Notes: generated from the sequence alone by a model not told the origin. Counted from the stretch's first letter, positions 1 to 11,283 are shown. The stretch: 64,000 bases of DNA from Sphaerolaimus hirsutus (GCA_964036195.1 OZ038458.1:15575832-15639831), one strand, 5' to 3'. Translations and numbers: made by a program.

Positions 1-16
1 AGTACTACTAGTGTGC

Positions 17-336
17 TGGCACATTTGTAAAATGTAAAGTAAAGAGTCAATTGACATCTCAAATGTCAAGCAAAGTGTCAATTGTCATGAAAAATGTCAT
101 GCAAAGTGTAAATTGTGTAACTGAATCTTATGTTTTGGTATGCAAATGTTCACATAAGATTCAGATACAAAAACAACAAGATTTGGATACAAAACATAAG
201 ATTTGGATACAATTTGCTTGACAGTTTCCACTTTTTCATGACAATTGACACTTTACTTAGCATTTGTCATGACAATGGAGACTTTGCATGGCATTTCATA
301 TGACATTTGACACTTCACAGGGCTCGGGACTGCCCC
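17..336. repeat. Foldback element, family A (TGTAAAATGTC arms)
   Basis: Both ends are rich in AAATGTCA / TGACATTT words in opposite orientation, and the right end carries CACAGGG next to GACTGCCCC. The same arms recur at 849-975, 32768-32973, 42115-42245, 57910-58055 and 61722-61975, usually as GACCCTGTAAAATGTC. No coding sequence is visible. The class is not established because I could not define a target duplication. Confidence 0.55.
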
Positions 337-756
337 AGTTCCGCGAATAAACAGGTTGAACCCCAAGAAACAAGATAAAAATTTTACAAAAAATATGAAT
401 TTTTATACAATTTTTACGAAAATATGAATTTGTATACAATTTTACAAAATTTTTACAAAAATTCAAATTTTTATACAAATTTTATTTTTATTTTGAAATT
501 TCCCATTTTATTTTATTTTATTTTATTCTTCAATTTTCCATTTTATTTTATTTTTATTTTTTTCTGCAATTTTGCCAACCCTGGTAATGTATGAGTATGA
601 CACTATGCAAAAAATTCTTTGCTAGTATCGTTTTTGGTGCTTGCATCCTGGGGAACATGAATAAGGAAGTGAATGTGTGCTCCACGTTGTTGGAGAATCA
701 TTTTTGGCACACGCAGGATATTGTACGCAGTGATTTATCCGGGCGCCTTAATTTTC
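337..756. other. Intergenic, AT-rich, no gene seen
   Basis: Low-complexity TTTTATTTTA and AAATTTTTATAC runs. Short open frames here are not supported by any recognisable motif or splice structure. Confidence 0.5.
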
Positions 757-835
757 ATATGCGCCATGGCGCCCTCTTTCCGTGGCGCCATTGGCGCTTG
801 GCGCCCACTTTCTGAATGGCGCCATGGCGATTGGT
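757..835. repeat. GGCGCC-array fragment
   Basis: A cluster of GGCGCCA/TGGCGCC words matching the arms of the TAGTGATGG element family (3001-3203, 55971-56210). The TAGTGATGG tips are missing, so this looks like a remnant. Confidence 0.55.
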
Positions 836-848
836 CTTTTAACCTGTT

Positions 849-975
849 GCCAATCCTTGACCCTGTAAAGTGTAAAGTAAAGTGTCAAATGTAAAGTTCA
901 GTATTAAAACATTTCTTTTTTGTTTGGATATCCATTTAGATGACATTTGACACTTTACAGGATCTGGACCTGCCC
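849..975. repeat. Foldback element, family A
   Basis: Left arm GACCCTGTAAAGTG pairs with the right arm CACTTTACAGG-ATC across a 50-bp loop. It belongs to the same family as 17-336 and 42115-42245. Confidence 0.65.
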
Positions 976-1521
976 CTTTGCTGCCGAACCTCCATTCGCA
1001 TCGATTCGAACCATGCAAAACTTTCGATACAACAGATCTGGATGCCCGAAATAAGATGTCGACATATACTCGGATGACATTACGCCGTACATTTTTTCGG
1101 AGGAAACACTCCATGATGACGTCATACAAGAAACAGTCAGCGCACGCGCAAATCTTCTTTTTGTGGGGAGTCGGTTCATAAGTTTTCGGTTGGCTGTCTG
1201 CCAGTCGAAGACATAAATCATATCTATTTGTAGAGTATCATGTCTGCCGAGTATACCTAGGTAAACGAAATGCTTTTCAGATTACCCGTTTGATGCTGTC
1301 TGCCCGCAAGATGTTTTGCTACTTTCTCATGTTTCTCTACGCGTTCGAGCTGCCCATGCTGCTACTCACGCTCTACACGCTTTTCAAACAGTTCGCGAAT
1401 CTCTCTGCAGAAAAAGTGGTAGAAATGTTGGTATTCCATTTTGTACCAGGCATCGTCAAGTTATGCAGCGTTTCTTTCAGCGCCCTCTGTCTAGGAGAGC
1501 TGGTTGGTCACTTAAGGATCA

Positions 1522-1850
1522 TAGGTGGATTTACAGCATAACGACAAATGAAGGGTGAAACGACAATTTCAGTGTTTTCAACAAATTACAATTTTCGACA
1601 AATTACAAATACACAAAAACGCTTAAAGATACCAATCCATAAATTGACATGTTGAAAGCATTTACCGATATCTACATCGTGTGCAAAAATCATCTGAAAA
1701 GCTCCAGTGGTTATCGAGATATAAATTCAAAATGAAACTTTCTCTATTTGTCAGCAATTCCAATGAGAAATGTTCTTGCGTACTTTGAATTTGTTGACAC
1801 TAAATTCGTCGTTTCACCTTTTTTTGTCGTTATGCTGTAAATCCACCTTA
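1522..1850. repeat. Inverted-repeat element, AGGTGGATTTACAGC tips
   Basis: Left end TAGGTGGATTTACAGCATAA and right end TTATGCTGTAAATCCACCTTA are near-perfect inverted repeats of about 40 bp that continue through AACGACAAA and GTGAAACGAC. The outer pair at 9319-10022 has the same tips (GGAGTTACAGCATAACG). A MITE-like, non-coding element. Confidence 0.75.
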
Positions 1851-2060
1851 AAGTTAACAGTTAAAAGTTATTTTCGATTTTTTTCAGTGCGAGTCGATTG
1901 CGGATCCCTTCATTTCTACATGGACAAAATGGATTGGCACCGGAGATTCAGCTACTGAGAGCATCGCACTGGTTTTTGGCGCAAAACTGGATATGACCAT
2001 GAGTGCAGTGACCGCTGGCCAGACGATTTTTATCACAAGGACCACCATTGTGGCGGTTTG

Positions 2061-2313
2061 TGGCTGGACCATTGACGGCCCGCACACAAATTGACACATT
2101 TGTGTCAACTGGTCTGTGTCAATCGTAACTTCGGCTTCACGCATGTCAGAGCGATCTCCAAATGCACATGTGACAATCTTGAAAAATAAATATACCCAGG
2201 TATATTATGGCAAGCGCATTGGAAGATCGCTTTGCGACACGTGAAGCCGAAATCTGAGTTGACACAGACCAGTTAACAGATAGTGTCAAGTCGTCGAGTA
2301 GTGTGGGGGCCGC
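2061..2313. repeat. MITE, CACAC-tip group (CTTCGGCTTCACG stem)
   Basis: The long arms contain AACTTCGGCTTCACGCATG and its inverted partner CACGTGAAGCCGAAATCTG, plus GAGCGATCTCC / GGAAGATCGC. The outer ends are GGCCCGCACAC and GTGTGGGGGCC. The copy at 27089-27312 is clearly the same family. No coding capacity. Confidence 0.7.
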
Positions 2314-2764
2314 GCGGTCTATGTGGCGCTTTGATGCCTTGCCAATGTCATCATGCCATGCCCTTTTCACAGGTCATCTCAATAATAGTAACTTATGTTA
2401 CACTGTTGCTACAGTTTGCCAGTACAGACGATGGCAGTGGGAATGCGATTGCAAACGTGACAAATACGACCGTTTAGGCTTTTTTAAAAATTCGTTTTTG
2501 TTTGGCAAATAACTGTGACAGCTTGTATTTAGAAATATCCATTCTTACTTATTTCGCTTATGCACCTATTTTCTCAAGACATATGGTCTAGTCGTTCCAT
2601 AGCTAAAAACAGCGTTATTTACACGGCTGAAATATTTATGTATGAACTGTGAATACTAAATACTTATGTATCGTGTTTTCCTGTATTGTGAACCAAATAA
2701 GCAATATTTTAATAAGCAGCATTGCCTTCCGTTCAACCTGTTAGTTTCTTCAAGCTAAAATAAA
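2314..2764. other. Upstream region of the CAP gene
   Basis: No coding exon is recognised. A TATA-like ATATTTTAATAAG at about 2703-2716 lies some 50-60 bases before the CAP start codon, with a short leader ending in AAGCTAAAATAAA before the ATG. Promoter status is inferred from position only. Confidence 0.35.
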
Positions 2765-3884
2765 ATGCGCGCTCTGACCCAATTGTTTTTAGCGACGCTC
2801 TGTTGCACACTTCACTGCACCCGTCAACAGTCACTAGATCCTGCTCAGTTTGAATTCGAAGCCGTGCTGCAGCGGCACAATCACTGGCGCCGCGTCACTG
2901 CGCTGGGCGAAGGCAAAGATGCGCATGGCAATGCACTTCCAACCGCGGCTGACATGAAAATGATGGTGTCGTACTGCAACATGCAGTTGAAGTTTGCGCG
3001 TAGTGATGGAAAAGTGCCAGATAAAATGGCGCCAAGAGCCAACGGCGCCATTTGGAAACAGGGCGCCAGGCGCGCCACGGGAAAAGGGCGCAAGAGCCAA
3101 TGGCGCGGCGCCCTCAAATGGCGCCATTCGGAAACAGGGCGCTACAGGAAAAGGGCGCCAATAACGGCTCAAATGGCGCCGCCATGACGCTATCCCATCA
3201 CTATTTGTGCGGCATTAACTCACTCTCACTCTGCAGAAATGGAACAAAACGCTGGCTGCGGATGCGCAAAATTACGCTTTGAAGTGCCAGTGGTCGCATG
3301 ATATGGACGAGTTATACCAAAAGGGACAGGGGGAGAATTTGGCTCACGCAACGCTAGACGATCCCGTCGGCAGGGTTGATTCATGGTATCACGAGATAGA
3401 CCACAAGCCCGGGAAACTCGGTGGCAGGTGTGGCTTGAGTAACGAACGATGACGAACATACATTTGATCACGTTTTCGAATTTCTTTGGACATATCGAAT
3501 TTTTGCCAACTTTTTATTCACTACCAGAAAAACACTTCAAATTCGTTTTTTTCGAACAATTCTGAAAGTTGCACTGTAACGCAGCCCGACGGAGCCCTTT
3601 TCGTGGGACATTTACAACACGGGCGCAGGGCACTACACTCAGGTGGTCTGGGCGACTACTGATCAACTTGGCTGCGGCTACACCAAGTGCACCTGGGGCT
3701 ATTTCCTCGTTTGCAGATACGCCAATCAGTAAGGCTATTTTGATGACGTTTTCAGATTGACACGAGATTTCTGTGTTTTACTCAAATCCAATGACACAGG
3801 GGTAACGTAATTGGCCTGGCAATGTATCGCGGCGGGAAGACATGTGAGGCGTGCACCTCTTGTGTGAATGGTCTTTGTGTTTAA
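2765..3884 (+). CDS. Secreted CAP/SCP-domain protein (four exons)
   Basis: The proposed exons are 2765-2965, 3237-3427, 3585-3728 and 3800-3884, which join in phase to 206 residues. Residues 1-20 form a hydrophobic signal peptide. The CAP fold is recognisable by HNxxR at 38-42, GENLAH at 99-104, WYHEI near 120 and GHYTQVVWA at 146-154, followed by GCGYTKC and FLVCRYANQGN. The CAP cavity residues are therefore His38, Glu100, Glu120 and His147. A short cysteine-containing tail (CEACTSCVNGLCV) ends the protein. Members of this family are secreted and bind lipids, sterols or cations, but their substrates differ widely and cannot be inferred here. The donor after residue 67 (ATG|GTGTCG) is weak; it was chosen because it restores both frame and the usual MK-W spacing. 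Intron 1 carries a hAT-like insertion (3001-3203). Confidence 0.9.
3001..3203. mobile_element. hAT-like nonautonomous element, GGCGCC arms, in CAP intron 1
   Basis: It begins TAGTGATGG and ends CCATCACTA, with arms of reiterated GGCGCCA. The flanks are TTTGCGCG and TTTGTGCG, a 7/8 match that fits an 8-bp target duplication. The tip fits the hAT consensus YARNG. Without the element and one flank copy, intron 1 would be about 60 nt. Confidence 0.8.
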
Positions 3885-4856
3885 ATTGCTCACCATATTG
3901 TCACTTGATCACAGTTCATGTCGAATGAAAATTTTTTGGCAGTACATTCGTGATATTTATCAAAATAATGTTTGCTGCACTATTCGAAGTTGGCTGTTAG
4001 TCGATCTGCTACACCATAAAACCCCTGATTTTGTTTTTGTTTTGCGTTCACACTAAATACCATAACGGCATTTGTTAGAGAATAAATATTCGTTAATTGA
4101 CAATCAACTTGCATTCAAATGATATTATAAATGATGATGTGATTGAATACACATGGCAAGTATTTACAGTAACGCAGTGAGGGAATATCCGACTGATTAC
4201 CTAGTAAAAATATTTATAAATATTTTCGTGTAGTGGTTGATACTTCGTGCAGATGAAAAATGTGTGAAAAAGGTTGGTGAAAAACAGAATGACGGCCTCC
4301 AAAAGAACGGCACCTCCAATAGAACGGCGGGTACAAAAGTTGATGAAAAAGAACGGCGCTCTTCTAGTAGAAGAAATACTGCAAATATCTAAATAATAAT
4401 TATAGAATAAAGTCAATTCAAGAACTTTCTGGCACTGTGAATACTGTTGTGAAACTCAGCTCCATATACACTTTTACACTTTTACCTACACTACACTTAT
4501 ACACATTTACCTATGTAAATAGTTCAATTTACCATAAAACAAAATAATTGCTCCCGGCTTATCATTTGACGCCTTGTTTATCGTTGTTTCTTTTCTATAC
4601 CCAAAGACAGACAATATTGCATTTAGGTATTTCTCCTCGCTTTATGAAGCGTGATAATGCTGATAAAGACTTTTAACGATCTTGCTTCCAGCTGTGATTT
4701 CAGCCGAATTAAAAACCCAGAATGAACGTGCTGAACTTTGTGTGGCCCTCGAGTAGGTGTGTTTGGAAATGCTCGGCATGAAATTGTTTGTTACCCTTCC
4801 AACCTTTACAACACAACAAACAGTTGCATGCCCTGGGGCGGGGACAATTCCGCAAG
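3885..4856. other. CAP 3' region and intergenic DNA
   Basis: An AATAAA polyadenylation signal sits at 4081-4086, about 200 nt after the CAP stop. The rest of the stretch is AT-rich and contains no coding exon or repeat that I recognise. Confidence 0.5.
4081..4086 (+). promoter_or_regulatory. Poly(A) signal AATAAA, CAP gene
   Basis: Canonical hexamer downstream of the CAP stop codon at 3884. Confidence 0.55.
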
Positions 4857-5040
4857 TACCGTATTACCTCGAAATACCCCCATGGGATGGGGGTTTATTA
4901 TTTCGCAAGCACAATTTCCACGCACGTACAGACGTACATCATTCCGAAGGGGGGAGTATCTCGAGGGGGGTTATCATTTCCCCAGCCCATTTTGAGAGGG
5001 GGGGGTAATTCGAGGGGGGATAATTCGAGGTAATACGGTA
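4857..5040. mobile_element. TA-type MITE, CCGTATTACC tips with G/C runs
   Basis: The tips are TACCGTATTACCTCG and CGAGGTAATACGGTA, with interior CGAAATACCCCC and GGGGTAATTCG. TA flanks both ends, and the copy at 43517-43964 proves a TA duplication for this family. It probably moves by a Tc1/mariner-like or other TA-targeting transposase. No such gene is present in the window. Confidence 0.85.
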
Positions 5041-5432
5041 GGTAGATAAGTAAAAAAACAATTTAAGTGCGATATCAAAAGTTAAAAGAAGTAAATTGAT
5101 AAGTGAGAATCAAGTACAAAGTGAAAAACGTTTTGTTGTCACTTTGAATCTGTTCTTTGACTTTTTACTTCACATTTTACTTTTCATTTACTTATCTATT
5201 AACTTTTTTAATAGCATTGATAATTTTTTACTTGCTCCACTTGCATGTATTTACCTACCTAATTGGTATAATCGGCGGACATCACACTTAAAAAGGAAGC
5301 CTACCATAACTAGGGTGTCAACAAAAACAAAATTAATTACAAAATTTATCACAAGTTTCATTAAATTATGGCAATATTCTGCACATACAAATGAGCATTG
5401 TGATGTATCCCATATTTCTGTTGCACTGGGAG
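5041..5432. repeat. Foldback arms plus a half GGCGGAC element
   Basis: AAGTAAATTGATAAGTG near 5090 pairs with CATTTACTTATC near 5190. At 5264-5310, TTGGTATAATCGGCGGACA with CCTACCATAA matches one arm of the element in RPL17 intron 2 (12670-13012). No gene is seen. Confidence 0.5.
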
Positions 5433-5610
5433 TAGTGATAGAAAAGCGCCAGGAAAAATGGCGCCAGGCGCCAATGGCGCCATGGCGCCATTCAAAAAAT
5501 TGGCTCCGGGCGCCAGAGAAAATGGCGCCAGGCGCCAATGACGCCATGGCGCCATCTGAAAAAATGGCGCTGGGCGCCAAAGGGCGCCAGAAACAATGGC
5601 GCCAAGAATA
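5433..5610. mobile_element. Truncated GGCGCC-armed hAT-like element
   Basis: It starts TAGTGATAGAAAAGCGCC and continues as a GGCGCCA array, but lacks the right-hand CCATCACTA tip. The long open frames through it are a by-product of the stop-free GGCGCCA repeat. Confidence 0.65.
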
Positions 5611-5733
5611 AAATTCACTATTTTAGCATGTATATCATTAAAGAAGCATTTATTGAAGAACAAAGTGTTAAATCATTGTATGATGGTGAAAAGCCACAAA
5701 TACTCATCGTAAATATAAGGAATGTAATATACC

Positions 5734-7309
5734 TACCATATTTCCTGGAAATAAATACCCCCAGGAATTTTATTATTTTGTCAGCAAATATTTTGAAAGG
5801 GGTGAATTCAAGGAATTTGTGGGTATACTATTTCGCCAAAACTTTTATGAAACTACATTAGGTATTAATTCATTGCTTATAATTATACTCCGACAATCAG
5901 ACATAAAAAATGGAACAATAACTGAGTTGCTTAAGTGTACTGTATATATTGTATAAGCATATAAAGGTATGTTGACCACCTGACCTGTCTTATCCTAATT
6001 CGATCCTATACTGGATTTCCTCGAATTACCCCCCCCCCCCCTCCATGCTACAAATACACACAGATCTGAGCGAGCTCGAGAATTAATACCCCCCCCCTTA
6101 TAAACTTTAGACACCTCTATCTGCTATTGTTGGGTTTTTCTGTTTGAGTATGTGGAATTTCACCAAGTTTCTTGTGAATTTATAAGCACTCCTTGGATGT
6201 TCAGCAAATACAAAATTTGCTGAAGAAATAATAAACCCCTGAGGGTAAAAATGCAAACTCTGAAGCCACTGAACTATATGAAATACTTAAATTGTAAGTA
6301 AATAATCGATGATGTTAGGCTGGGAAGAAATGGAAAATTGGAAATTGTAGATGGGAACTCACAATGGTAAATGTGTAAAATAGCACCTGATTGATAACAT
6401 TCAGCAAGTAAGGTGCTTGAATATGAAAAAAATATCCTCGCAGCCTGGCATCTTGGCGCCATTTCTGGCGCCATCCAAAACAAAGGCGCCGGACGCCAAA
6501 TTGGCGCCAGGAAAAATGGCGCCAAGCGCCAAGGGCGCCATGGCGCCATTCGAAACAATGGCGCCAGGCGCCAGATGGCGCCACAGAAAAGGGTGCCAAG
6601 CGCCAATGGCGCCATGGCGCCATTCCATCGCTAACTGGGAGTTAGGAGCACACATCAACAACAATCCATCAAAATTTTAGCCACTGATCTTACTAACTAC
6701 CGGCTGCTTCGCGAGACAACCGTATTAATCCAATATCTGTTCTTTCCTGTAAACCCGGATAATTAATTTTCACTCTCGATTATGAGGTTTGTGATAGAAT
6801 GTTTTCTGTTACCGTTTTATAAAAGATTGATATTTAATTGATTGACATTTTGTGTTAAATATGACCGAATATTTGTGCATACGGAAACAATTTGCCGTAT
6901 TTAGTCGAAGTACCTCCAGCAGTTTTAATTTGTCATATCTTACGCAAACCTATTGGTGGAATTTCTAGGGGGTACTATTGATTCGTTTTAACATGTTCAT
7001 GACAGTCCATGATTGACTTATACATCAATAAATGTAATCAAACGTGAAACATGTCAACATTTAGAATCGAAATCTATCAATAGACACACAAGCGGGTCGA
7101 TGTACAGCTGCGACGCAAATTTACGGCAGCCAAAAAAATTAAGATTATGTAAAACGCTCAATTTTCATTTTAAATTTTTACATGACACTCATAAATAGTG
7201 AGGGGGTATTTCGAGCCTTGGTTTTATTTTGTATCATCTCAGCCAGACCTGGGCGTTTTTCGAGGGGAGGGTTAGTTCGAGGTGGGGGTCAATTCCAGGA
7301 ATTACGGTA
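5734..7309. repeat. Degenerate CCGTATTACC-element pieces; no gene
   Basis: Partial copies lie at 5734-5840, 6010-6250 and 7198-7309; the last retains the GGAATTACGGTA tip. No coding exon is recognisable between them. Confidence 0.5.
6452..6635. repeat. GGCGCC-armed element, one tip left
   Basis: A palindromic GGCGCCA array ends in CCATCGCTA, a one-base variant of the CCATCACTA tip. The left tip is eroded. Confidence 0.6.
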
Positions 7310-7585
7310 TGTAATCTATTTAGTAATCAATTTCACAGTCGTTCCTGGTTGCCAGCAGAAAATGCGGCTCGCGTCGGTATGGGCTCCGGCCGCTATGACA
7401 GGTGTGTGTGTGTGTTTTACTACCCACCTAGGTAATAATGAATTGAAAAGAATACCTCAAACAACATAAATTTTCAGGGAGTAAATAGTAAATATATACC
7501 TAAACATTCACTCGAAAGTAAATGATATAAAATCGAGGCTAAGTAGCGTCAACCGTTAAAATCTCATGGATGAAAGAAAACTTCC

Positions 7586-10500
7586 ATGCGCAGGCTGCAG
7601 ATGGACTCAAAGCTGCAGGCGGCGCGGCCAGTGCCAGCGGTCAGGGGCGAGCCGCTCACTGTGCCGATTTACCACACCTCCGTGTACAGGAACACTTCCG
7701 TGCAGCAGTACCTGGACATTATTGAGCAGGTATATATTTAGGTTCTATGTCTTCGGGAGGGTTAAAACTGAATAAAACAGAATCTACCTAGTAACATTAC
7801 GTGTTACTAGTAACTTTCTATCTATCTGGCAGGTATTAGGTCGGAAAGAAAGTTCTGTCAGTTTCCAGCAAACCCAACAACCCCCAAAACCGACAGAACT
7901 GTCTTTCCAACCTAATATATTTTACAAAACACGCTTACAGTCTGGCTACATCTACCAACGACTGGGCAATCCCACAGTGGAGGCTGCGGAATTGCCTATC
8001 AACCAGCTAGAAAATGGCGCCGGCACCCTGCTGTACAGCAGTGGGCTAGCTGCGATCAATGCAACCTTCCTGTGTTTTCTCAAAGCTGGCGATCATTTGG
8101 TAATTTGGATGGTTTTGCAATTTGTGCGGCATGGGAATTTTGTGGTAATTGCTACTTCATTTACCACAGATATGCCAGAGTCCTTGCTACAGCGGGACAT
8201 ACAAATTTGTGATTGATACGGTTCAAAAGTTTGGTGTGAATATCAGCTGGTCTAAAGCGGGTGCGCCGATGAAAGAATGGGCCGACCTTGTACGGCCGGA
8301 GACTACGGTGGGCAAAACTGATATCTTAGCATACTATTATTGAGAAACAATTACCTCTTAATACTTACTTTTTCAATTAATTACCGTAGTTCCCCGAAAT
8401 ACCCCCAGGGCAGGGGTTTTATTATTTCGCCAGCAAATTTTGAGGGGGAGGGGGGTAATTCGGGGGGGGGGGCTTTTTCGAAAAGTATTTCGAGGGGGTC
8501 AATTCATGGGGGTTTACACGGAAATACGGTAGGTTTACACTTTACAGATCACGATTAAATAGAAAACTCAAATTAAATGCCGATCAGATGATATACGCGG
8601 AGACTCCGTGCAATCCCAGCATGCAGCTAGTCGATTTGAAAGCTTTGGCAGATATCGGAAAACGACACGATATCAAAACGGTTGTCGATGGAACTTTTGC
8701 GAGTCCGATTATACAGACGCCTTTAGACTATGGGATCGATGTTTCCATTCACAGCTGGTGTGTCGCAATTTGTTTCGTCAGGTGGGGGGTAAAAAAGTTC
8801 AACATAAGTTCACGTTGAACTCTATCCCGTCCAGTTCCAAATACATCGGAGGTCACAGCGATCTTATTGGCGGCTGCGTCACAACCCGCACTCTACAAGA
8901 TTGGCAGTCTCTGAAAAACCAAATGGGCACCAGTGGGCTAGCAATGGTCAGAATGAATTGCTTTTATCTTAATAATCTTCAGAATGATTGCTCTGAATGA
9001 ATGAATTATCAGCAAATTTCCGAAAAAAACAGGCACCTTTCGAGGCTTCACTGGTGCACCGCGGTTTGAAGACTTTGGCGCTGCGCGTAGAGAGGCAGTC
9101 GCGCAGTGCCCTGCAAATCGCACGATTTCTGGAGAGCGCAGTGCAACGCACAGAATATTCCGTAAAAGCAGTGCACTACCCGGGGCTGGAAAGTCACGCG
9201 CAGCACGAGTTGGCACGGCGCCAGATGGGCAGGGGTCTTTTCGGAGGCATGCTCGCCTTTGAAATGGAAACGTTGGAGCAAGCCAAGTGTCTAGTTGAAG
9301 TAATCAATATGTCATAAAGCCGGAGTTACAGCATAACGTTCAATAGAACGTGATGGACAAATAAAACGTCATCGAAAAATTCATTATTTTTATTTTTCAA
9401 GTTTTTTAAATAAAAAATCATGTTAATTAATCAATTTTTTGAAAAAAATTAAATACTACCGTATTTCCTCGAAATACCCCCCGGGGGGTGATTGTTTCAT
9501 AGTGCTCCCGAGAGGGGGTGGGGTTAAACGAGGGGGGGGTATTTCGAGGGGGGGGGGTTATTGTTTCACAGGAAATTTTTTGAAATCCTTGTACAAAATC
9601 GTGGTTTGTGATGTGCGCTGGGGTAGAAAATTGAATCAATAACTGACATGTATCAACTCCTGTATACTAATATTAGTACGTAGATGGTATAAACACTGTT
9701 CTAACGTGATTCCAACATTGTTTTAACGTGTGTTCTGCACACAAACTGCAGTATTTGTCATGTACGTTCTCTTTACACTCAATCTGGGGGGGGGGTATTT
9801 CGAGGGGGGGGTGATTGTTTCATAGTGGTCTCGAGAGGGGGGGGGGGTCAAACGAGGGGGGGGGTATTTCGAGGGGGGGTGATTGTTTCATAGTGGTCTC
9901 GAGAGGGGGGGGGGGGGTCAAACGAGGGGGGGGGGTATTTCGAGGAAATACGGTATGTAACATTCACTGTGTTTGAATGTCGCATCACCTTCTATTGATC
10001 GTTATGCTGTAACTCCACCTTTCATATACCTAATTTGAAGGCAGCAACGCAGAATTGGTGACCAAACCATTCAGGCAGTGAAGCTGATCCACCTGTCTGT
10101 GTCGTTGGGCGGCACCGAGTCGCTCATCGAGCACCCGGCCACCATGACGCACGGCCCCATGCTCATGAGCGCCGCCGAGTCGAACACCACTCCACCCGGT
10201 CTTATCAGGCTCAGGTACCGTATTTCTTTTGCGTATTACCGTTGTTGCCAGTTTGCTATGCAGCTGCTCATACATCAGTTTGTGTTGCAATTCACGTTGA
10301 TATATCCAATATTTTTGGTCACCTTATATACCGGTTTTCGTTTTGTAAATGCGTATTCTTTACTATGACTTTCAGGAAAATTTCTGACGAAATAAACCCC
10401 CCCCCCCCTCGAAAACTCCACTCAAAATTTTCACTCTGAAAAAAACCCGAGGGGGTATTTCGAAGAAATATAGTAAAGTCGGCGGACATTTCATCCTACA

Positions 10501-11283
10501 AAATCGGAGAGTTAGAATTCGCTCGTGAATAGAGCGAACAACGAAACTTGTGTCCCACGCGGACGCTAGAAATTGGAAAAGAAAATCATATTAAAAGAAA
10601 AATGGACGTTTCGCTGCGTCCGTGCGTGCCACGCCCTAGTTATCTACATTTTCAACGTTGCTCGTAAAGAATTTGACCGTTCAAACTACCGTTTTACTGT
10701 TCAAACTACTGTTTTTGTTTTTATTTCATTTTTCATTTGTTGGCTCCGTTCCAACAGGAGAGAACTTGGCAGCCAGCCAAAATTTCGAAATCCGCTATTA
10801 ATATGAATAAAATAGGCTCACAATAGCTATATAACCATGTATATAAACAAAAATAGCGATTATGAAGGTGGAAATTGGCAAAGCGAAGCAAATTTTAACG
10901 ATTTTTAGCTAACTCTGAGTTTGCACTCTCATTTGTATAATACGCAACTGGTAACTGGGATAAGGGCCAAGTTTTCATACGTGACCCGATCTATTCCAAT
11001 GGTTAAAATATTGCGTCACAATACCTAATGCCGTCATGCACTCTCCACTGGAGAGATTGACGCAAATGTTTGTAGGGCGATACGTCCGCCGACTTTAACT
11101 GTTTCTTTTTTTCATGGTCTGGTTGAATTTGTTCAGCTTGGTGCGTGGTCGGTTGTCCATTTGAGACAACTGCTATATGTTCATCTTCCTTTTATCCTGT
11201 TCAGTGTCGGGCTGGAAGATCCGAGCGATTTGATCTACGATTTGGAGAGGGCGCTCGAGGCAGTGAACAAGCAGGCCGAATGA
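7586..11283 (+). CDS. CTH: Cystathionine gamma-lyase type PLP enzyme (eight exons)
   Basis: The proposed exons are 7586-7729, 7941-8099, 8170-8307, 8588-8757, 8835-8946, 9033-9299, 10075-10214 and 11205-11283, which join in phase to 402 residues (human CTH has 405). Landmarks of the Cys/Met-metabolism PLP family appear in order: YQRLGNPTVE, YSSGLAAI, SPCYSGT (active-site Tyr), YAETPCNP, VVDGTF with Asp181 for the pyridine nitrogen, HSCSKYIGGHSD with Lys206 as Schiff-base lysine, RGLKTLALR, SLGGTESLIEHPATMTH and IRLSVGLED. Family members cleave cystathionine to cysteine in the cytosolic transsulfuration pathway and can make H2S; related gamma-lyases use methionine, so the substrate is inferred. 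The start could also be the ATG at 7601. A possible upstream exon lies at 7362-7400. Introns 1, 3, 6 and 7 all carry transposon insertions. Confidence 0.92.
7834..7917. mobile_element. Short palindromic MITE, TTAGGT tips, in CTH intron 1
   Basis: The left arm TTAGGTCGGAAAGAAAGTTC and right arm GAACTGTCTTTCCAACCTAA are inverted repeats of about 29 bp around a tiny loop, with TA on each side. The TTAGGT tip resembles mariner-type ends. Only about 80 bp long and non-coding. Confidence 0.75.
8382..8531. mobile_element. TA-type MITE, CCGTATTACC family, in CTH intron 3
   Basis: It starts TACCGTAGTTCCCCG, ends GAAATACGGTA, and has CCCCC/GGGGG arms. It fills most of the 280-nt intron. Confidence 0.8.
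9319..10022. mobile_element. Element with GGAGTTACAGCATAACG tips in CTH intron 6
   Basis: The ends GGAGTTACAGCATAACG and CGTTATGCTGTAACTCC are inverted copies, of the same family as 1522-1850. It is split by the nested element 9457-9955. Confidence 0.7.
9457..9955. mobile_element. TA-type MITE, CCGTATTTCC, with long poly-G arms (nested)
   Basis: The tips are TACCGTATTTCCTCG and CGAGGAAATACGGTA. Its right half holds tandem copies of a unit with GGGGGTATTTCGAGGGGG and GTGATTGTTTCATAGTGGTC, with G runs up to 13. These runs may be miscounted in assembly. Confidence 0.8.
10216..10475. mobile_element. TA-type MITE at the CTH intron 7 splice donor
   Basis: It begins TACCGTATTTC at intron position +2 and ends GAAATATAGTA. 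The first intron G is host sequence; the donor's T and A are the target TA. It abuts element 10474-11097. Confidence 0.75.
10474..11097. mobile_element. TA-type MITE, AAGTCGGCGGAC tips, in CTH intron 7
   Basis: The left end TAAAGTCGGCGGACATTT and right end GTCCGCCGACTTTA are inverted. TA flanks both ends and is shared on the left with the neighbouring element. The interior is about 600 bp of unique, non-coding sequence. Confidence 0.8.

Noticed and set aside
1290..1558. Two overlapping hydrophobic open frames upstream of the CAP gene
   Set aside because: No start context, homology or splice partners; one runs into the inverted-repeat element at 1522.
5096..5611. 171-codon open frame
   Set aside because: Its C-terminal half is the stop-free GGCGCCA array (MAPGA/APMAPWRH peptide) and the N-terminal half crosses a foldback; no family resemblance.
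6274..6680. Overlapping open frames on both strands around 6450-6640
   Set aside because: All are products of the GGCGCC palindromic array, which lacks stops in most frames.
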